Shown here: piece after piece, positions 36,233-44,850 of the stretch
Layout: each line of letters opens with the position of its first letter
How positions within the stretch are numbered: the stretch's first letter is position 1
Program-made: the position numbers and the translations under genes
Notes under the pieces: generated by a model
Seen by the model: only the letters and a program-made list of their open reading frames with translations
Told to the model about the DNA's origin: nothing
Databases searched by the model: none
Source: Phycisphaerae bacterium
GTDB lineage: Bacteria; Planctomycetota; Phycisphaerae; UBA1845
Assembly (NCBI GenBank): GCA_029260135.1
Contig: JAJDDV010000177.1
Coordinates: 1 to 55,498 of the forward strand
Direction: 5' to 3'
DNA: 55,498 nt

Positions 36233-37423
36233 GTGGATCTGACTGATGTTGTTGCGATCAGCGCCGTACGCACACCGATGGGACGCTTCGGCGGAACCAT
36301 CAAAGATATTGCCGCCTACGATCTCGGCGCCACCGCCATCCGTGCAGCGATCGAGCGCGCGGGCATGGCTTCGGACGGCGTTGACGACGTCATCTTCGGC
36401 CACTGCCGCCAGGCCGGCAACGGTCCTAACCCCGCCCGAACCGCGTCCGTGCGCGGCGGTGTGCCGATCGGCGTCCCCGTGCAGACGATTAACATGGCTT
36501 GCCCGTCCGGCATGCGATGCGTCGCGCTGGCGTCGCAGGCCATCCGACTCGGCGACAGCAAGACCGTTATCGCCGGCGGCATGGACTCGATGAGCACGAT
36601 CCCCTACCTGCTCAAAGACTGCCGCTGGAACGGCTTCAAAATGGGCGACCGAACGCTGCAAGACGGTTGGAGCGACAGCATCGACCCGCTCTGCGGCATG
36701 GGAATGGGGCAAACCGCAGAAAACCTCGTCGACAAACACAAAATCATCCGCGAAGAGCAAGACCAGTTCGCTCTGGATAGCCACAAGAAAGCCGCCGCGG
36801 CCCAGTCCAACGGCTGGTTCGACGAGGAGATCGTCCCCGTCGAGGTCCCCGCCGCCGGCAAGCAGCCCGCCTTCACGTTCGACAAAGATGAAACCATCCG
36901 CGGCGACACGACCATCGAGAAGATCGCCAAGCTGCGACCCGCCTTCAAGAAGGATGGAACGGTGACGGCCGCAAACGCCTGCGGCATGTCCGACGGCGCC
37001 ACCGCGCTCGTCCTGACCTCGCGTGACCAGGCCAAGAGCCTCGGCGCCAAACCACTCTTTTCGTTGGCCGCGTTCTCCAGCGTCGCCGTCGAGCCGACCA
37101 CGATGGGCGACGGTCCGGGCGTCGCCATCCCGGCCGCGCTTCAGCGGGCGGGGATGACGCTCGATCAGATGGACCTCATCGAGGTCAACGAGGCGTTCGC
37201 CGTTCAGGTCCTCGCCAACGAGCGCGTTCTGAAATGGGATCGCGCCAAGGTCAACGTCCACGGCGGCGCCATCGCCCTGGGACACCCCACCGGAATCAGC
37301 GGAGCGCGCATCCTCGTGACACTCTATCACGCGCTGAAACGAACCGGCGGCGAGCACGGCGTGGCCGGAATCTGCGGCGGCGGCGGTGTCAGCATGGCTA
37401 TGATCATCAAGAGGGAAGGGTAG
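36233..37423 (+). CDS. acetyl-CoA C-acyltransferase (thiolase)
   Basis: 396 residues with nucleophile Cys90 (NMACPSGMRC), the NEAF motif (EVNEAFAVQ), His in GGAIALGHPTGISGAR and the second Cys in GICGGGGVS. It probably cleaves 3-oxopimelyl-CoA to glutaryl-CoA and acetyl-CoA. The GTG start follows GGGAG by about 8 bases. It lies five bases upstream of dch, so the two are surely co-transcribed. A second thiolase at 44847 is only distantly similar in sequence. Confidence 0.88.
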   Translation: MDLTDVVAISAVRTPMGRFGGTIKDIAAYDLGATAIRAAIERAGMASDGVDDVIFGHCRQAGNGPNPARTASVRGGVPIGVPVQTINMACPSGMRCVALASQAIRLGDSKTVIAGGMDSMSTIPYLLKDCRWNGFKMGDRTLQDGWSDSIDPLCGMGMGQTAENLVDKHKIIREEQDQFALDSHKKAAAAQSNGWFDEEIVPVEVPAAGKQPAFTFDKDETIRGDTTIEKIAKLRPAFKKDGTVTAANACGMSDGATALVLTSRDQAKSLGAKPLFSLAAFSSVAVEPTTMGDGPGVAIPAALQRAGMTLDQMDLIEVNEAFAVQVLANERVLKWDRAKVNVHGGAIALGHPTGISGARILVTLYHALKRTGGEHGVAGICGGGGVSMAMIIKREG

Positions 37424-37428
37424 TCACC

Positions 37429-38199
37429 ATGAGCAGCTACGAGTTCTTCAACGTCGCGTCGGATCGCGGCATCGCGACCGTCACGATGAACCGTCCGCCC
37501 CTCAACGTGCTCGATAACCCCATGATGGGCGAGTTCAACACGCTGCTCGAATCCCTCGGAAGTGACGAAAGCGTCGCCGCCATCGTCATCCGCGCGCAAG
37601 GAAAAGCTTTCAGTGCGGGCGTCGATGTCAGCGACCACACGGCCGACAAGGTCGGCGACATGATCCGACTCTTCCACGGGATCTTCCGAAAACTGGCAGC
37701 CACCGACGCGCTGACCATTGCCGCCGTCAAGGGCGCGGCGCTGGGTGGCGGGTGCGAATTGGCTACGTTCTGCGACATCGTCCTGGCCTCCGATCGTGCC
37801 AAGTTCGGCCAGCCGGAAGTCCAGGTCGGCGTTTTTCCGCCGGTGGCTGCGTGCGTGCTTCCCCTGCAGATCGGTATCAAGAAAGCGGTTGAGATGACGG
37901 CGCTTGGTGCAACCGTCGGCGCCGCTGAGGCGCACCGCATCGGCCTGGTCAACGAGGTGTATCCGTTGGATGTATTCGACGCTTCCGTCGACCAGTATCT
38001 CGGCAGCATCGCCAAGCTCTCTCGCCCGGTCGTTCGCATGGCGAAGAAGGCGACGATGCTCACCGCGAAAGCACAGATACTCTCGCACCTGGAGCAGGCC
38101 GAGAAACTCTACCTCGACGATTTGATGAAACTCGCGGATGCCCACGAGGGCATTGCCGCATTCATGGAGAAGCGCGAGGCGGCCTGGAAACAGGCATGA
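37429..38199 (+). CDS. dch: probable cyclohexa-1,5-diene-1-carbonyl-CoA hydratase
   Basis: 256 residues, the size of dienoyl-CoA hydratases of the benzoyl-CoA pathway. Crotonase motifs: AFSAGVDVSDHTADKVGDMI, VKGAALGGGCELATFCDIVL and FGQPEVQVGVFPP. The GVDVSDH-MIRLFH segment is the part that most recalls Dch rather than general enoyl-CoA hydratase. The reaction adds water to the diene to give 6-hydroxycyclohex-1-ene-1-carbonyl-CoA. Its place between thiolase and had supports this. A general hydratase remains possible. Confidence 0.78.
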   Translation: MSSYEFFNVASDRGIATVTMNRPPLNVLDNPMMGEFNTLLESLGSDESVAAIVIRAQGKAFSAGVDVSDHTADKVGDMIRLFHGIFRKLAATDALTIAAVKGAALGGGCELATFCDIVLASDRAKFGQPEVQVGVFPPVAACVLPLQIGIKKAVEMTALGATVGAAEAHRIGLVNEVYPLDVFDASVDQYLGSIAKLSRPVVRMAKKATMLTAKAQILSHLEQAEKLYLDDLMKLADAHEGIAAFMEKREAAWKQA

Positions 38200-38295
38200 T
38201 GATCGGCGGCAGCGGTCTTCTTCCGTCCGGATCGACGACGAAATGGTCCGGACGGCGATCAACGTAGGCGACGCGAACAGAAGGATGGCACTCTG

Positions 38296-39318
38296 ATGAA
38301 AGCAGCGGTACTACACGGCGACGGAGCGGGAATCAAGTTCGAGGATATCCCGGTTCCCTCCATCAACGACGATCAGATCCTCGTCAAAGTCGCAGCCTGT
38401 GGCGTCTGCCACACCGATCTGCACTACATCGAGCACGGCGTACCGACCTTCAAGAAGCCGCCTGTTGTGTTGGGCCATGAGGCGTCCGGCATCGTGGAAA
38501 AGGCCGGTGCAGCCGTCAAGAACGTCGGCGAGGGTGACCGCGTCCTGATCCCCGCGGTCTTGACCTGCGGTCACTGCAACTTCTGCCGAATGGGCAGGGA
38601 GAACATCTGCAGCGAAATGACGATGCTCGGTAACCACTTTGATGGAGCCTACGCCGAATACGTTGCCGTTCCCGCCAAGGATGTGCTCACCATACCGGAA
38701 TCGATCCCGCTCGAAGATGCGTCCATCATCGCCGACGCGGTTTCCACACCCTATCACGCGGTCAAGAACCGTGCGCGCGTGCAACCGGGTGACACCGTCG
38801 TGATCTTCGGATGCGGCGGCGTCGGCATCAACGCGGTGCAACTGTCTGCAGCCGCCGGTGGATACGTCATCGCCGTCGACGTCAACGAAAAGAAGCTCGA
38901 GTGGGCCACGAAGTTCGGCGCCGCCAAGGTCGTCAACGCGTCCAAGGTCGAGCGCGTCAGCAAAGAGATCAAGAAGATTACCGGTGGCGGGGCCGACATC
39001 GCCATGGAGGTCATCGGCAACCCGAAGACGATCGTCGAGGCGTTCGAAAGTGTCCGCAACGGCGGCCGGCTTTGTGTCGTCGGCTACACGCACGAAGTCA
39101 TGAGCGTCGTGGCCGGCAAGATCATGTTCAAGGAACTGGAAATCGTCGGCTCTCTCGGTTGCCGGCCGCTCGACTACGCCCCGCTGGTTCGTTTGGTCGA
39201 GCAGGGGAGGATCGACATCGCCAGTCTGATCACGCACCGCTTCCCGCTTGAAGAACTGAACAAGGCCTTTGACGTCATGAAGGAGGGCGTCTCGCTACGA
39301 TCGATCGTGATTCCGTGA
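38296..39318 (+). CDS. had: probable 6-hydroxycyclohex-1-ene-1-carbonyl-CoA dehydrogenase
   Basis: 340 residues of zinc-type medium-chain alcohol dehydrogenase. Catalytic zinc ligands are Cys38 (GVCHTD) and His61 (GHEASG). Structural zinc ligands are Cys91, 94, 97 and 105 (TCGHCNFCRMGRENIC). The cofactor loop is FGCGGVGINAVQ near 170. In this operon it would oxidise the 6-hydroxy CoA ester with NAD to the 6-oxo ester that Oah cleaves. AAGGA lies upstream of the ATG. The specific substrate is inferred from dch, oah and bcr context. Confidence 0.75.
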   Translation: MKAAVLHGDGAGIKFEDIPVPSINDDQILVKVAACGVCHTDLHYIEHGVPTFKKPPVVLGHEASGIVEKAGAAVKNVGEGDRVLIPAVLTCGHCNFCRMGRENICSEMTMLGNHFDGAYAEYVAVPAKDVLTIPESIPLEDASIIADAVSTPYHAVKNRARVQPGDTVVIFGCGGVGINAVQLSAAAGGYVIAVDVNEKKLEWATKFGAAKVVNASKVERVSKEIKKITGGGADIAMEVIGNPKTIVEAFESVRNGGRLCVVGYTHEVMSVVAGKIMFKELEIVGSLGCRPLDYAPLVRLVEQGRIDIASLITHRFPLEELNKAFDVMKEGVSLRSIVIP

Positions 39319-39358
39319 GAAGCTGCAACCCGGAACATGAAGAGAGTGGGTCGACGAG

Positions 39359-40621
39359 TTGAAGCCGGAGAGAGATTCGTTGAGCGCAATCGTCAAACGA
39401 GTTGAGATCAAAGCGCAGAAGCGCCTCAAGGCGCTGCTGCGCGATTATTTCGTCAATCTTGACGAGGCTGCCAAGGACCCCACGCGGCGCGTGGCCTGGT
39501 GTACTTCCGTCGGACCGTGCGAAATCCTCACCGCCATGGGCTTCGAGGTTCATTTTCCGGAGAACCACGGCGCACAACTCGGCGCCCGCAAGGTCAGCCA
39601 CCTCCACATTCCCCGTGCCGTCGGCGTCGGATACTGCGCCGAATCCTGCTCGTACATGACCAGCGACATTGGCGCGTCACTCTCGGGATACAGCCCACTC
39701 CAGGAAGCGTACGGGATCGAGGGCCCGGCCAAACCCGATCTGCTGGCCTACAGCACGAACCAGTGTCGCGAAGTGCAGGACTGGTGGAACTTCTTCGGGC
39801 GGCGCTTCGACGCGCCCGTCGACGGCATCTGTCCGCCCACCCATCTCGGCGAAGTGACTAGTGAGCACATCGCCTTTGTTCGCGGGTTGCTCGAGGCGTT
39901 CATTCAGAGGACGGAAGCGTCTTTCGGTCTCAAGCTCGACATGGACCGACTCAAGGAGGTCGTCAGCCTATCGAGTCGCGCCAGCACGCTGTGGCGGCAG
40001 GTGCTTGACACCGCCACCGCAGCGCCCGCACCACTCACATTCTGGGACGGTCTGATTCAGATGGCGCCCGTCATCGTGATGCGCGGGTCACAAACCGCCG
40101 TCGACTACTACGACATGCTGCTGGCTGAAATGCAGCAGCGCGTCAGCGACGGCGTCGGCGCGATTCCCGACGAACAGTGGCGGCTCTATTGGGAGGGCAT
40201 GCCCGTCTGGCCAAAGCTCCGCGAACTTTCTGACAAGTTCTTTGATCTTCGAGCTGTTATCGCCGCCAGCACGTACTGCAACTCCTGGGCGTTCGAAGAA
40301 TACAACGGCGGCGATCCGCTTGCCTGGATGGCCAAGACCAGTATCGAACTTTTCATCAACCGCGATGAGAACACGAAGCAGGCCTTCCTCGAAGAGATGT
40401 TCGACAAGTTCGCCGTGGACGGCGCGGTGTTTCACAACGCGCGAACCTGCCCCAACAACACGAACTCACGATTCGGCATGGCGCAGCGCCTCAGAGAGAA
40501 ACGGGGCATGCCCATCCTCGTGTTCGATGGAGACCTCAGCGACGTTCGGTTCTTTTCGACCGCGCAGTCGATGACCAACATCGAGGCCTTCATCGAGCAG
40601 CTTCAGGAGGGGAGGCGATGA
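39359..40621 (+). CDS. extra BcrB/HgdB-like (2-hydroxyacyl-CoA dehydratase family) protein
   Basis: About 420 residues of the dehydratase/benzoyl-CoA reductase D-component fold. Candidate Fe-S cysteines are in VAWCTSVGPCE, GYCAESCSYMTSDIG and ARTCPNNTNSRFG. The C-terminal layout matches BcrB (VFDGDLSDVRFFSTAQSMTN against [18 protein letters not shown] at 50398). Only one such subunit is here, whereas bcrC and bcrB form a pair 9 kb downstream. Its own activator overlaps its stop. It may act as a homodimer on another CoA ester or pair with BcrC. The start is TTG at 39359, or TTG at 39380, which has a better GGAGAGAG site. Confidence 0.8.
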   Translation: MKPERDSLSAIVKRVEIKAQKRLKALLRDYFVNLDEAAKDPTRRVAWCTSVGPCEILTAMGFEVHFPENHGAQLGARKVSHLHIPRAVGVGYCAESCSYMTSDIGASLSGYSPLQEAYGIEGPAKPDLLAYSTNQCREVQDWWNFFGRRFDAPVDGICPPTHLGEVTSEHIAFVRGLLEAFIQRTEASFGLKLDMDRLKEVVSLSSRASTLWRQVLDTATAAPAPLTFWDGLIQMAPVIVMRGSQTAVDYYDMLLAEMQQRVSDGVGAIPDEQWRLYWEGMPVWPKLRELSDKFFDLRAVIAASTYCNSWAFEEYNGGDPLAWMAKTSIELFINRDENTKQAFLEEMFDKFAVDGAVFHNARTCPNNTNSRFGMAQRLREKRGMPILVFDGDLSDVRFFSTAQSMTNIEAFIEQLQEGRR

Positions 40622-41397
40622 GCGTGCCCCTCCATGTCGGGATTGATGCAGGGTCGTCAGCCACCAAGTGCGTGATCCTCGACGGCGAAGGCGCGCTCAT
40701 CGGACACCACGTTGCCCCGTCCGGTTTCGACTTCGGTGAATCGGCGGAGGCGGCGCTGACGCGATCACTGCAGGAAGCTGAAGGGAAAATCGAAGACGTC
40801 GTAAGCTGCGTCTCGACCGGGTACGGACGAGAGAGCGTACCCCAAGCCGGTCGACACGTGACCGAGATTACCTGTCACGCGCGCGGCGCGCGAGAGTGGT
40901 ATCCGCAGGTCCGTTCGATCATCGACATTGGTGGACAGGATACGAAAGTGATCCACCTCCACGCCGATGGAAGGATGGCCGACTATCGCATGAACGCGAA
41001 ATGCGCCGCGGGAACCGGAACCTTCCTCGAATCGATCGCGCTGAAACTCGGCGTGACCCTCTCGGATCTCGACGAGCTGGCCATGAAATCGAGCGGCGAT
41101 ACGCTTGTCAACAGCTTCTGCACCGTGTTTGCCGGCACCGAGGTTCTGGAGCGCGTCAAAGCCGGCGAAGCCAAAGAGAACATCTGCCTCGGGTTGTTCC
41201 GCTCGATTGCGACCCGCGTTTCTGAGATGATGTCGTCACGCAACGGAGCCGTCGGTGTGACCGGCGGCGTCGTTGCCCATTGTCGAGCCATGATACGATC
41301 GCTCAACGAAGTGTTGGAGACCGAGGTCCTTCTACCGCCAATGCCCCAACACGCCGGCGCCTACGGCGCGGCGCTGCTAGCGAGGGAACAGAAGTGA
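40618..41397 (+). CDS. ATPase activator (HgdC/BcrA-type) for the BcrB-like protein
   Basis: 259 residues of the ASKHA ATPase fold with a bridging [4Fe-4S] cluster: phosphate loop GIDAGSSATK, IDIGGQDTK, Cys129 in NAKCAAGTGTF and Cys168 in SFCTVFAGTE. Such activators form dimers that use two ATP to fire one low-potential electron into the partner. The ATG overlaps the preceding stop (ATGA), so the two products are made together. It is distinct from the BcrA and BcrD subunits at 51669 and 52608. Confidence 0.88.
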   Translation: MSVPLHVGIDAGSSATKCVILDGEGALIGHHVAPSGFDFGESAEAALTRSLQEAEGKIEDVVSCVSTGYGRESVPQAGRHVTEITCHARGAREWYPQVRSIIDIGGQDTKVIHLHADGRMADYRMNAKCAAGTGTFLESIALKLGVTLSDLDELAMKSSGDTLVNSFCTVFAGTEVLERVKAGEAKENICLGLFRSIATRVSEMMSSRNGAVGVTGGVVAHCRAMIRSLNEVLETEVLLPPMPQHAGAYGAALLAREQK

Positions 41398-41433
41398 TTC
41401 CGGAAACCACCATCGAGAGGAAGAGTACGTCTT

Positions 41434-44400
41434 ATGCTGCATGATGGTGAACTCGGCATTCATCCTCCCGGAGCACTGGGCGTAGGATTCTATGTCCATG
41501 CGCAGGCCGAGTGCTTCGTCGGACGTACCGACGACGGGATCACCGACCTCCTCAAGAAGGCCGGGTTAATCCACCTGACCGACGGCGGCCAGGCTCGCAC
41601 CATCGCACTGAGAGGCCGCATCTTCTCCAACCTCCTCGAAGCCGATGCGTTGGAGCACATGCCCGAGCTTCTCTTCGTCTGCTGCAATCCCGATCAGCTC
41701 GGCGCCCTCACGCTCGAAGTGACGCGGTTCATTGAGAATCTGGCCGAACGGGGTCGTTTGAAATCCGTCGACGACATTCGCCGCGCCGTTCCCATTCTTC
41801 TCATCCTCCCCAACGGAATCCTCTCCGAGCAGACCTTCAACACCTACGAAGAGCAGCTCCATGAGTCGCTCTTGATGGGACGCCTTCCCGACCTCACCGA
41901 AACAATGATCGCCGCGCTGCTCGATCGGATGGTCCGCGGCGTATCGCTCCAGGCGGGAGGACGACGAGGAAGCGGCACCGATACCGTTTACGTATTGGAG
42001 AAAAAAGGAACACTCGTATTCGCGGGCGGCGGCGAGATCGAGCGCCGACGCATCGAAGCCATTCTTTCCGCACACGGCTACCCCTTCAAACACGCGCAGG
42101 GTGTCCCCGGCACGAGGATCGAGTTCGACAAGGCCATGATCTCCATCGTCCTCAACGTCGGTGGGCTCATCCACATGGTCAAAGACGACGGTAGCGTGCT
42201 CGACCTGCGCATGGGCGACCTCTGCAAAGACCCCTCCAAGGCAGGCTTTGTGGCGCAGATCACACGCGCCGTTTTCGACGTCGGTATCGCCGCCGGTGCC
42301 TATCCCGAAGCGTCCGTCTATGACGACATCTGGGCCAAGCACCGCGCCACCATCCTCTCCTTCGCGGGCCACGTGACCAGTTCCGTCAAACAGTTCCGCG
42401 ACGCGCTCGACCGAGGGCTCAACAGCGTTAAGCTGTTCTCGAATGAAGAGTGGATTCTGACGCCGCTGGGCCGCTACGCGGGAAACGCGGGGCTCAAGAA
42501 CGAGGAGAAGTTGTTCAAGACACTGGCGCGCCAAGTGCAAGCGTCATTGGCAAAGGCGATCCGTTTTCGAGAGGGAGGTACGGATGGCCGACCATCGGGG
42601 GCAAGGCAGATGAGACTGACCGCACAACGTAGCATCGGCGTGGAGCTGTACGAGGCCGGTCCCGACGACATGGTCCTCGTCGGAACCATGCTCGATGACG
42701 AACACCTCATCAAGCTCGAAATGAACGTCTACCTTCCCGACGAGCAGATCACGCGAAGCCGGCTCGACATGATCCGCGTTCCCTTTCCCGTATGTCGAGA
42801 AGTCGAATCTGTCGCGGAAAGTCTGGTTGGCCTGCGCATTGAGCGCGGCGTCCTCAACGAAATCTCGAATCGCATCGGAGGTCGCGTTGGGTGTTCACAC
42901 ATCAAGGAACTGGCGACGAACATCGTCTACTTCGCCGCTTCGAACCTCGTTCGGCGTCGGGCGGGTGTCGACCCGATGAGCACCGACTACGTTCAGAAAT
43001 CTCCCGATGAGAGATTCGCGCTCACCAAAGACCTCCTGCGAGATTCTTGCCTCGCCTACTGTCAGACGACGGCACAGGGTCTGGACGAACGCATCGGCAT
43101 CAAGCGCGTGGGCGAACAGCACACCCATCCCCAGCCGTTGGGCGACTGCGAACCGTCGCTGGGGTTCATCCTCAAAGATCGCACGGAGCGGTTCGGCGGC
43201 AAGACCTACCTCCGCTATCGCGCCGGTGACCAAGTCCGATCGATGACCTTCGCCGAGTTCTCGCAGACCACGCAGCAGATCGCGAGGCACCTGATCGAGC
43301 AGAACGTCCGTCCCGGAGACCGCATCGCGATGCTCTCCGAGAATCGCCCCGAAATGTTCATGTTTGAACTCGCGGCCATGTCGATCGGCGCGGTAACGGT
43401 TCCGATCTTCGCGGGCTACCCGCCCGCACAGGTCGCCTACGTGCTCGGTCATGCCCAGCCCGGCTGCGCCGTCGTCTCCGGCAAACACCAGCTCGACAAG
43501 ATTGAACGAAAACGACACCCCTTCATCAAAACCTATTACTGCATGGACTTCGACAAGGAGTGTCGCAAGTGGGGAGCACAAGAATTCGCCTCACTGACCA
43601 CCGACGGTGGCGCGCTGCCGGAGCAGCTCGACGAACGGATCGACGCCGTTCGCCCCGATGACCTCTGCATGGTGATGTATACCTCGGGAACCACCGGCCC
43701 CCCAAAGGGTGTCCGCCTGTCGCACGCGAACCTCATCTCCCAGCAAAAGGCCATCACCATCATCTGGGACGTCAATCCGCAGGACGTTCTGCTCAGCTAC
43801 CTGCCCTGGCATCACAGCTTCGGGGGATTGATCGAACGCTTCCTCACCCTCTACCACGGAACCGAATTCTGCCTCGACGATTCCAGGGGGCGCGACCTCG
43901 ACCGCTTGATCGACAACTGGAAGCGATTCGATCCATCCATCTTCCTCAGCGTCCCGCGCGTCCACGACCAATTGCTGGCGCGCTGTCGTGAAGATGAAAA
44001 GGTGTCCAAGTGGGTGTTTGATGGAAGACTGCGTTGGGTCTTCACTGCCGGTGCACCGCTTCCCGAACAGGTGGGTACAGCGTACAAAGAGCACGGCATC
44101 CCGGTGCTCGAAGGCTGGGGCCTGACCGAGACGGCGCCCGCGTGTACCCTCTCGACCATGGAACGCGCGTGGCAAAGCGGCTGCGTCGGCTTCCCCATCC
44201 CAGGTGTCACGATTCGCATGGACAGCGATCAGGAAATACTCGTCAAGGGTCCCAATGTCATGAGTGGCTATCTCGACGACGAGGAAGCCACGTCGCGCGT
44301 CATCGATGAAAACGGCTGGTTCCACACGGGCGACCTCGGTGAATTCACCAGCGAAGGCCTGCGATTGCTAGGCCGCAAGGATGGCGCGTTCAAACTGACG

Positions 44401-44850
44401 ACCGGCGAGAAGGTCCACCCGCAGCGCGTCGAGAATTGCCTCGTCAATGAGTCTCCCTATGTCAGCATGGCGCTCGCGATCGGAAGCGGAAAAGACTTCG
44501 TCGTCGCTTTGATCTTCCCCGATTTCAGCCGGCTGCAGGAATGGGCCGCGAGACAGAATGTCACGGCCGACAACTTGCTCGATCACCCGGCCGTCAAAGA
44601 GCTTTTTACCGCCGAGCTGGAGCGTGTGAACCCTTTGATTGAAGTCAAGTTCCAACGCGTACGCCGCGCCGTGCTGATCAATTCTCAGCCAACACTGGCG
44701 GACGGCGAACTGACACCCTCTGGAAAAATCGTGCGACGAACCGTGCTCAATCGCTACAACCGCTGCGTCTCTGACCTTTATGCGGATCAACCGCCCGGCA
44801 GCGTGATTCAGGTCGAACAACGCGAGCTGCAAAGGACACAAGCATCGTGA
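41434..44850 (+). CDS. three-domain fusion: ketopantoate-reductase-like, DUF2889-like, AMP-forming acyl-CoA ligase
   Basis: 1138 residues in one frame. Residues 1-380 follow the ketopantoate reductase (PanE) layout: PPGALGVGFYVHAQ, LLFVCCNPDQLG, PILLILPNG and HVTSSVKQFRDALDRG. Residues about 395-540 resemble DUF2889 (RSIGVELYEAGPDDMVLVG, GRVGCSHIKEL), a small domain seen in aromatic gene clusters. Residues 585-1138 are an AMP-dependent CoA ligase of FadD15 type with YTSGTTGPPKG (748-758), EGWGLTETAP and WFHTGDLGEF. The ligase may activate an aromatic, alicyclic or dicarboxylic acid. I know no described protein with this order. Its stop overlaps the next GTG. Confidence 0.75.
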   Translation: MLHDGELGIHPPGALGVGFYVHAQAECFVGRTDDGITDLLKKAGLIHLTDGGQARTIALRGRIFSNLLEADALEHMPELLFVCCNPDQLGALTLEVTRFIENLAERGRLKSVDDIRRAVPILLILPNGILSEQTFNTYEEQLHESLLMGRLPDLTETMIAALLDRMVRGVSLQAGGRRGSGTDTVYVLEKKGTLVFAGGGEIERRRIEAILSAHGYPFKHAQGVPGTRIEFDKAMISIVLNVGGLIHMVKDDGSVLDLRMGDLCKDPSKAGFVAQITRAVFDVGIAAGAYPEASVYDDIWAKHRATILSFAGHVTSSVKQFRDALDRGLNSVKLFSNEEWILTPLGRYAGNAGLKNEEKLFKTLARQVQASLAKAIRFREGGTDGRPSGARQMRLTAQRSIGVELYEAGPDDMVLVGTMLDDEHLIKLEMNVYLPDEQITRSRLDMIRVPFPVCREVESVAESLVGLRIERGVLNEISNRIGGRVGCSHIKELATNIVYFAASNLVRRRAGVDPMSTDYVQKSPDERFALTKDLLRDSCLAYCQTTAQGLDERIGIKRVGEQHTHPQPLGDCEPSLGFILKDRTERFGGKTYLRYRAGDQVRSMTFAEFSQTTQQIARHLIEQNVRPGDRIAMLSENRPEMFMFELAAMSIGAVTVPIFAGYPPAQVAYVLGHAQPGCAVVSGKHQLDKIERKRHPFIKTYYCMDFDKECRKWGAQEFASLTTDGGALPEQLDERIDAVRPDDLCMVMYTSGTTGPPKGVRLSHANLISQQKAITIIWDVNPQDVLLSYLPWHHSFGGLIERFLTLYHGTEFCLDDSRGRDLDRLIDNWKRFDPSIFLSVPRVHDQLLARCREDEKVSKWVFDGRLRWVFTAGAPLPEQVGTAYKEHGIPVLEGWGLTETAPACTLSTMERAWQSGCVGFPIPGVTIRMDSDQEILVKGPNVMSGYLDDEEATSRVIDENGWFHTGDLGEFTSEGLRLLGRKDGAFKLTTGEKVHPQRVENCLVNESPYVSMALAIGSGKDFVVALIFPDFSRLQEWAARQNVTADNLLDHPAVKELFTAELERVNPLIEVKFQRVRRAVLINSQPTLADGELTPSGKIVRRTVLNRYNRCVSDLYADQPPGSVIQVEQRELQRTQAS

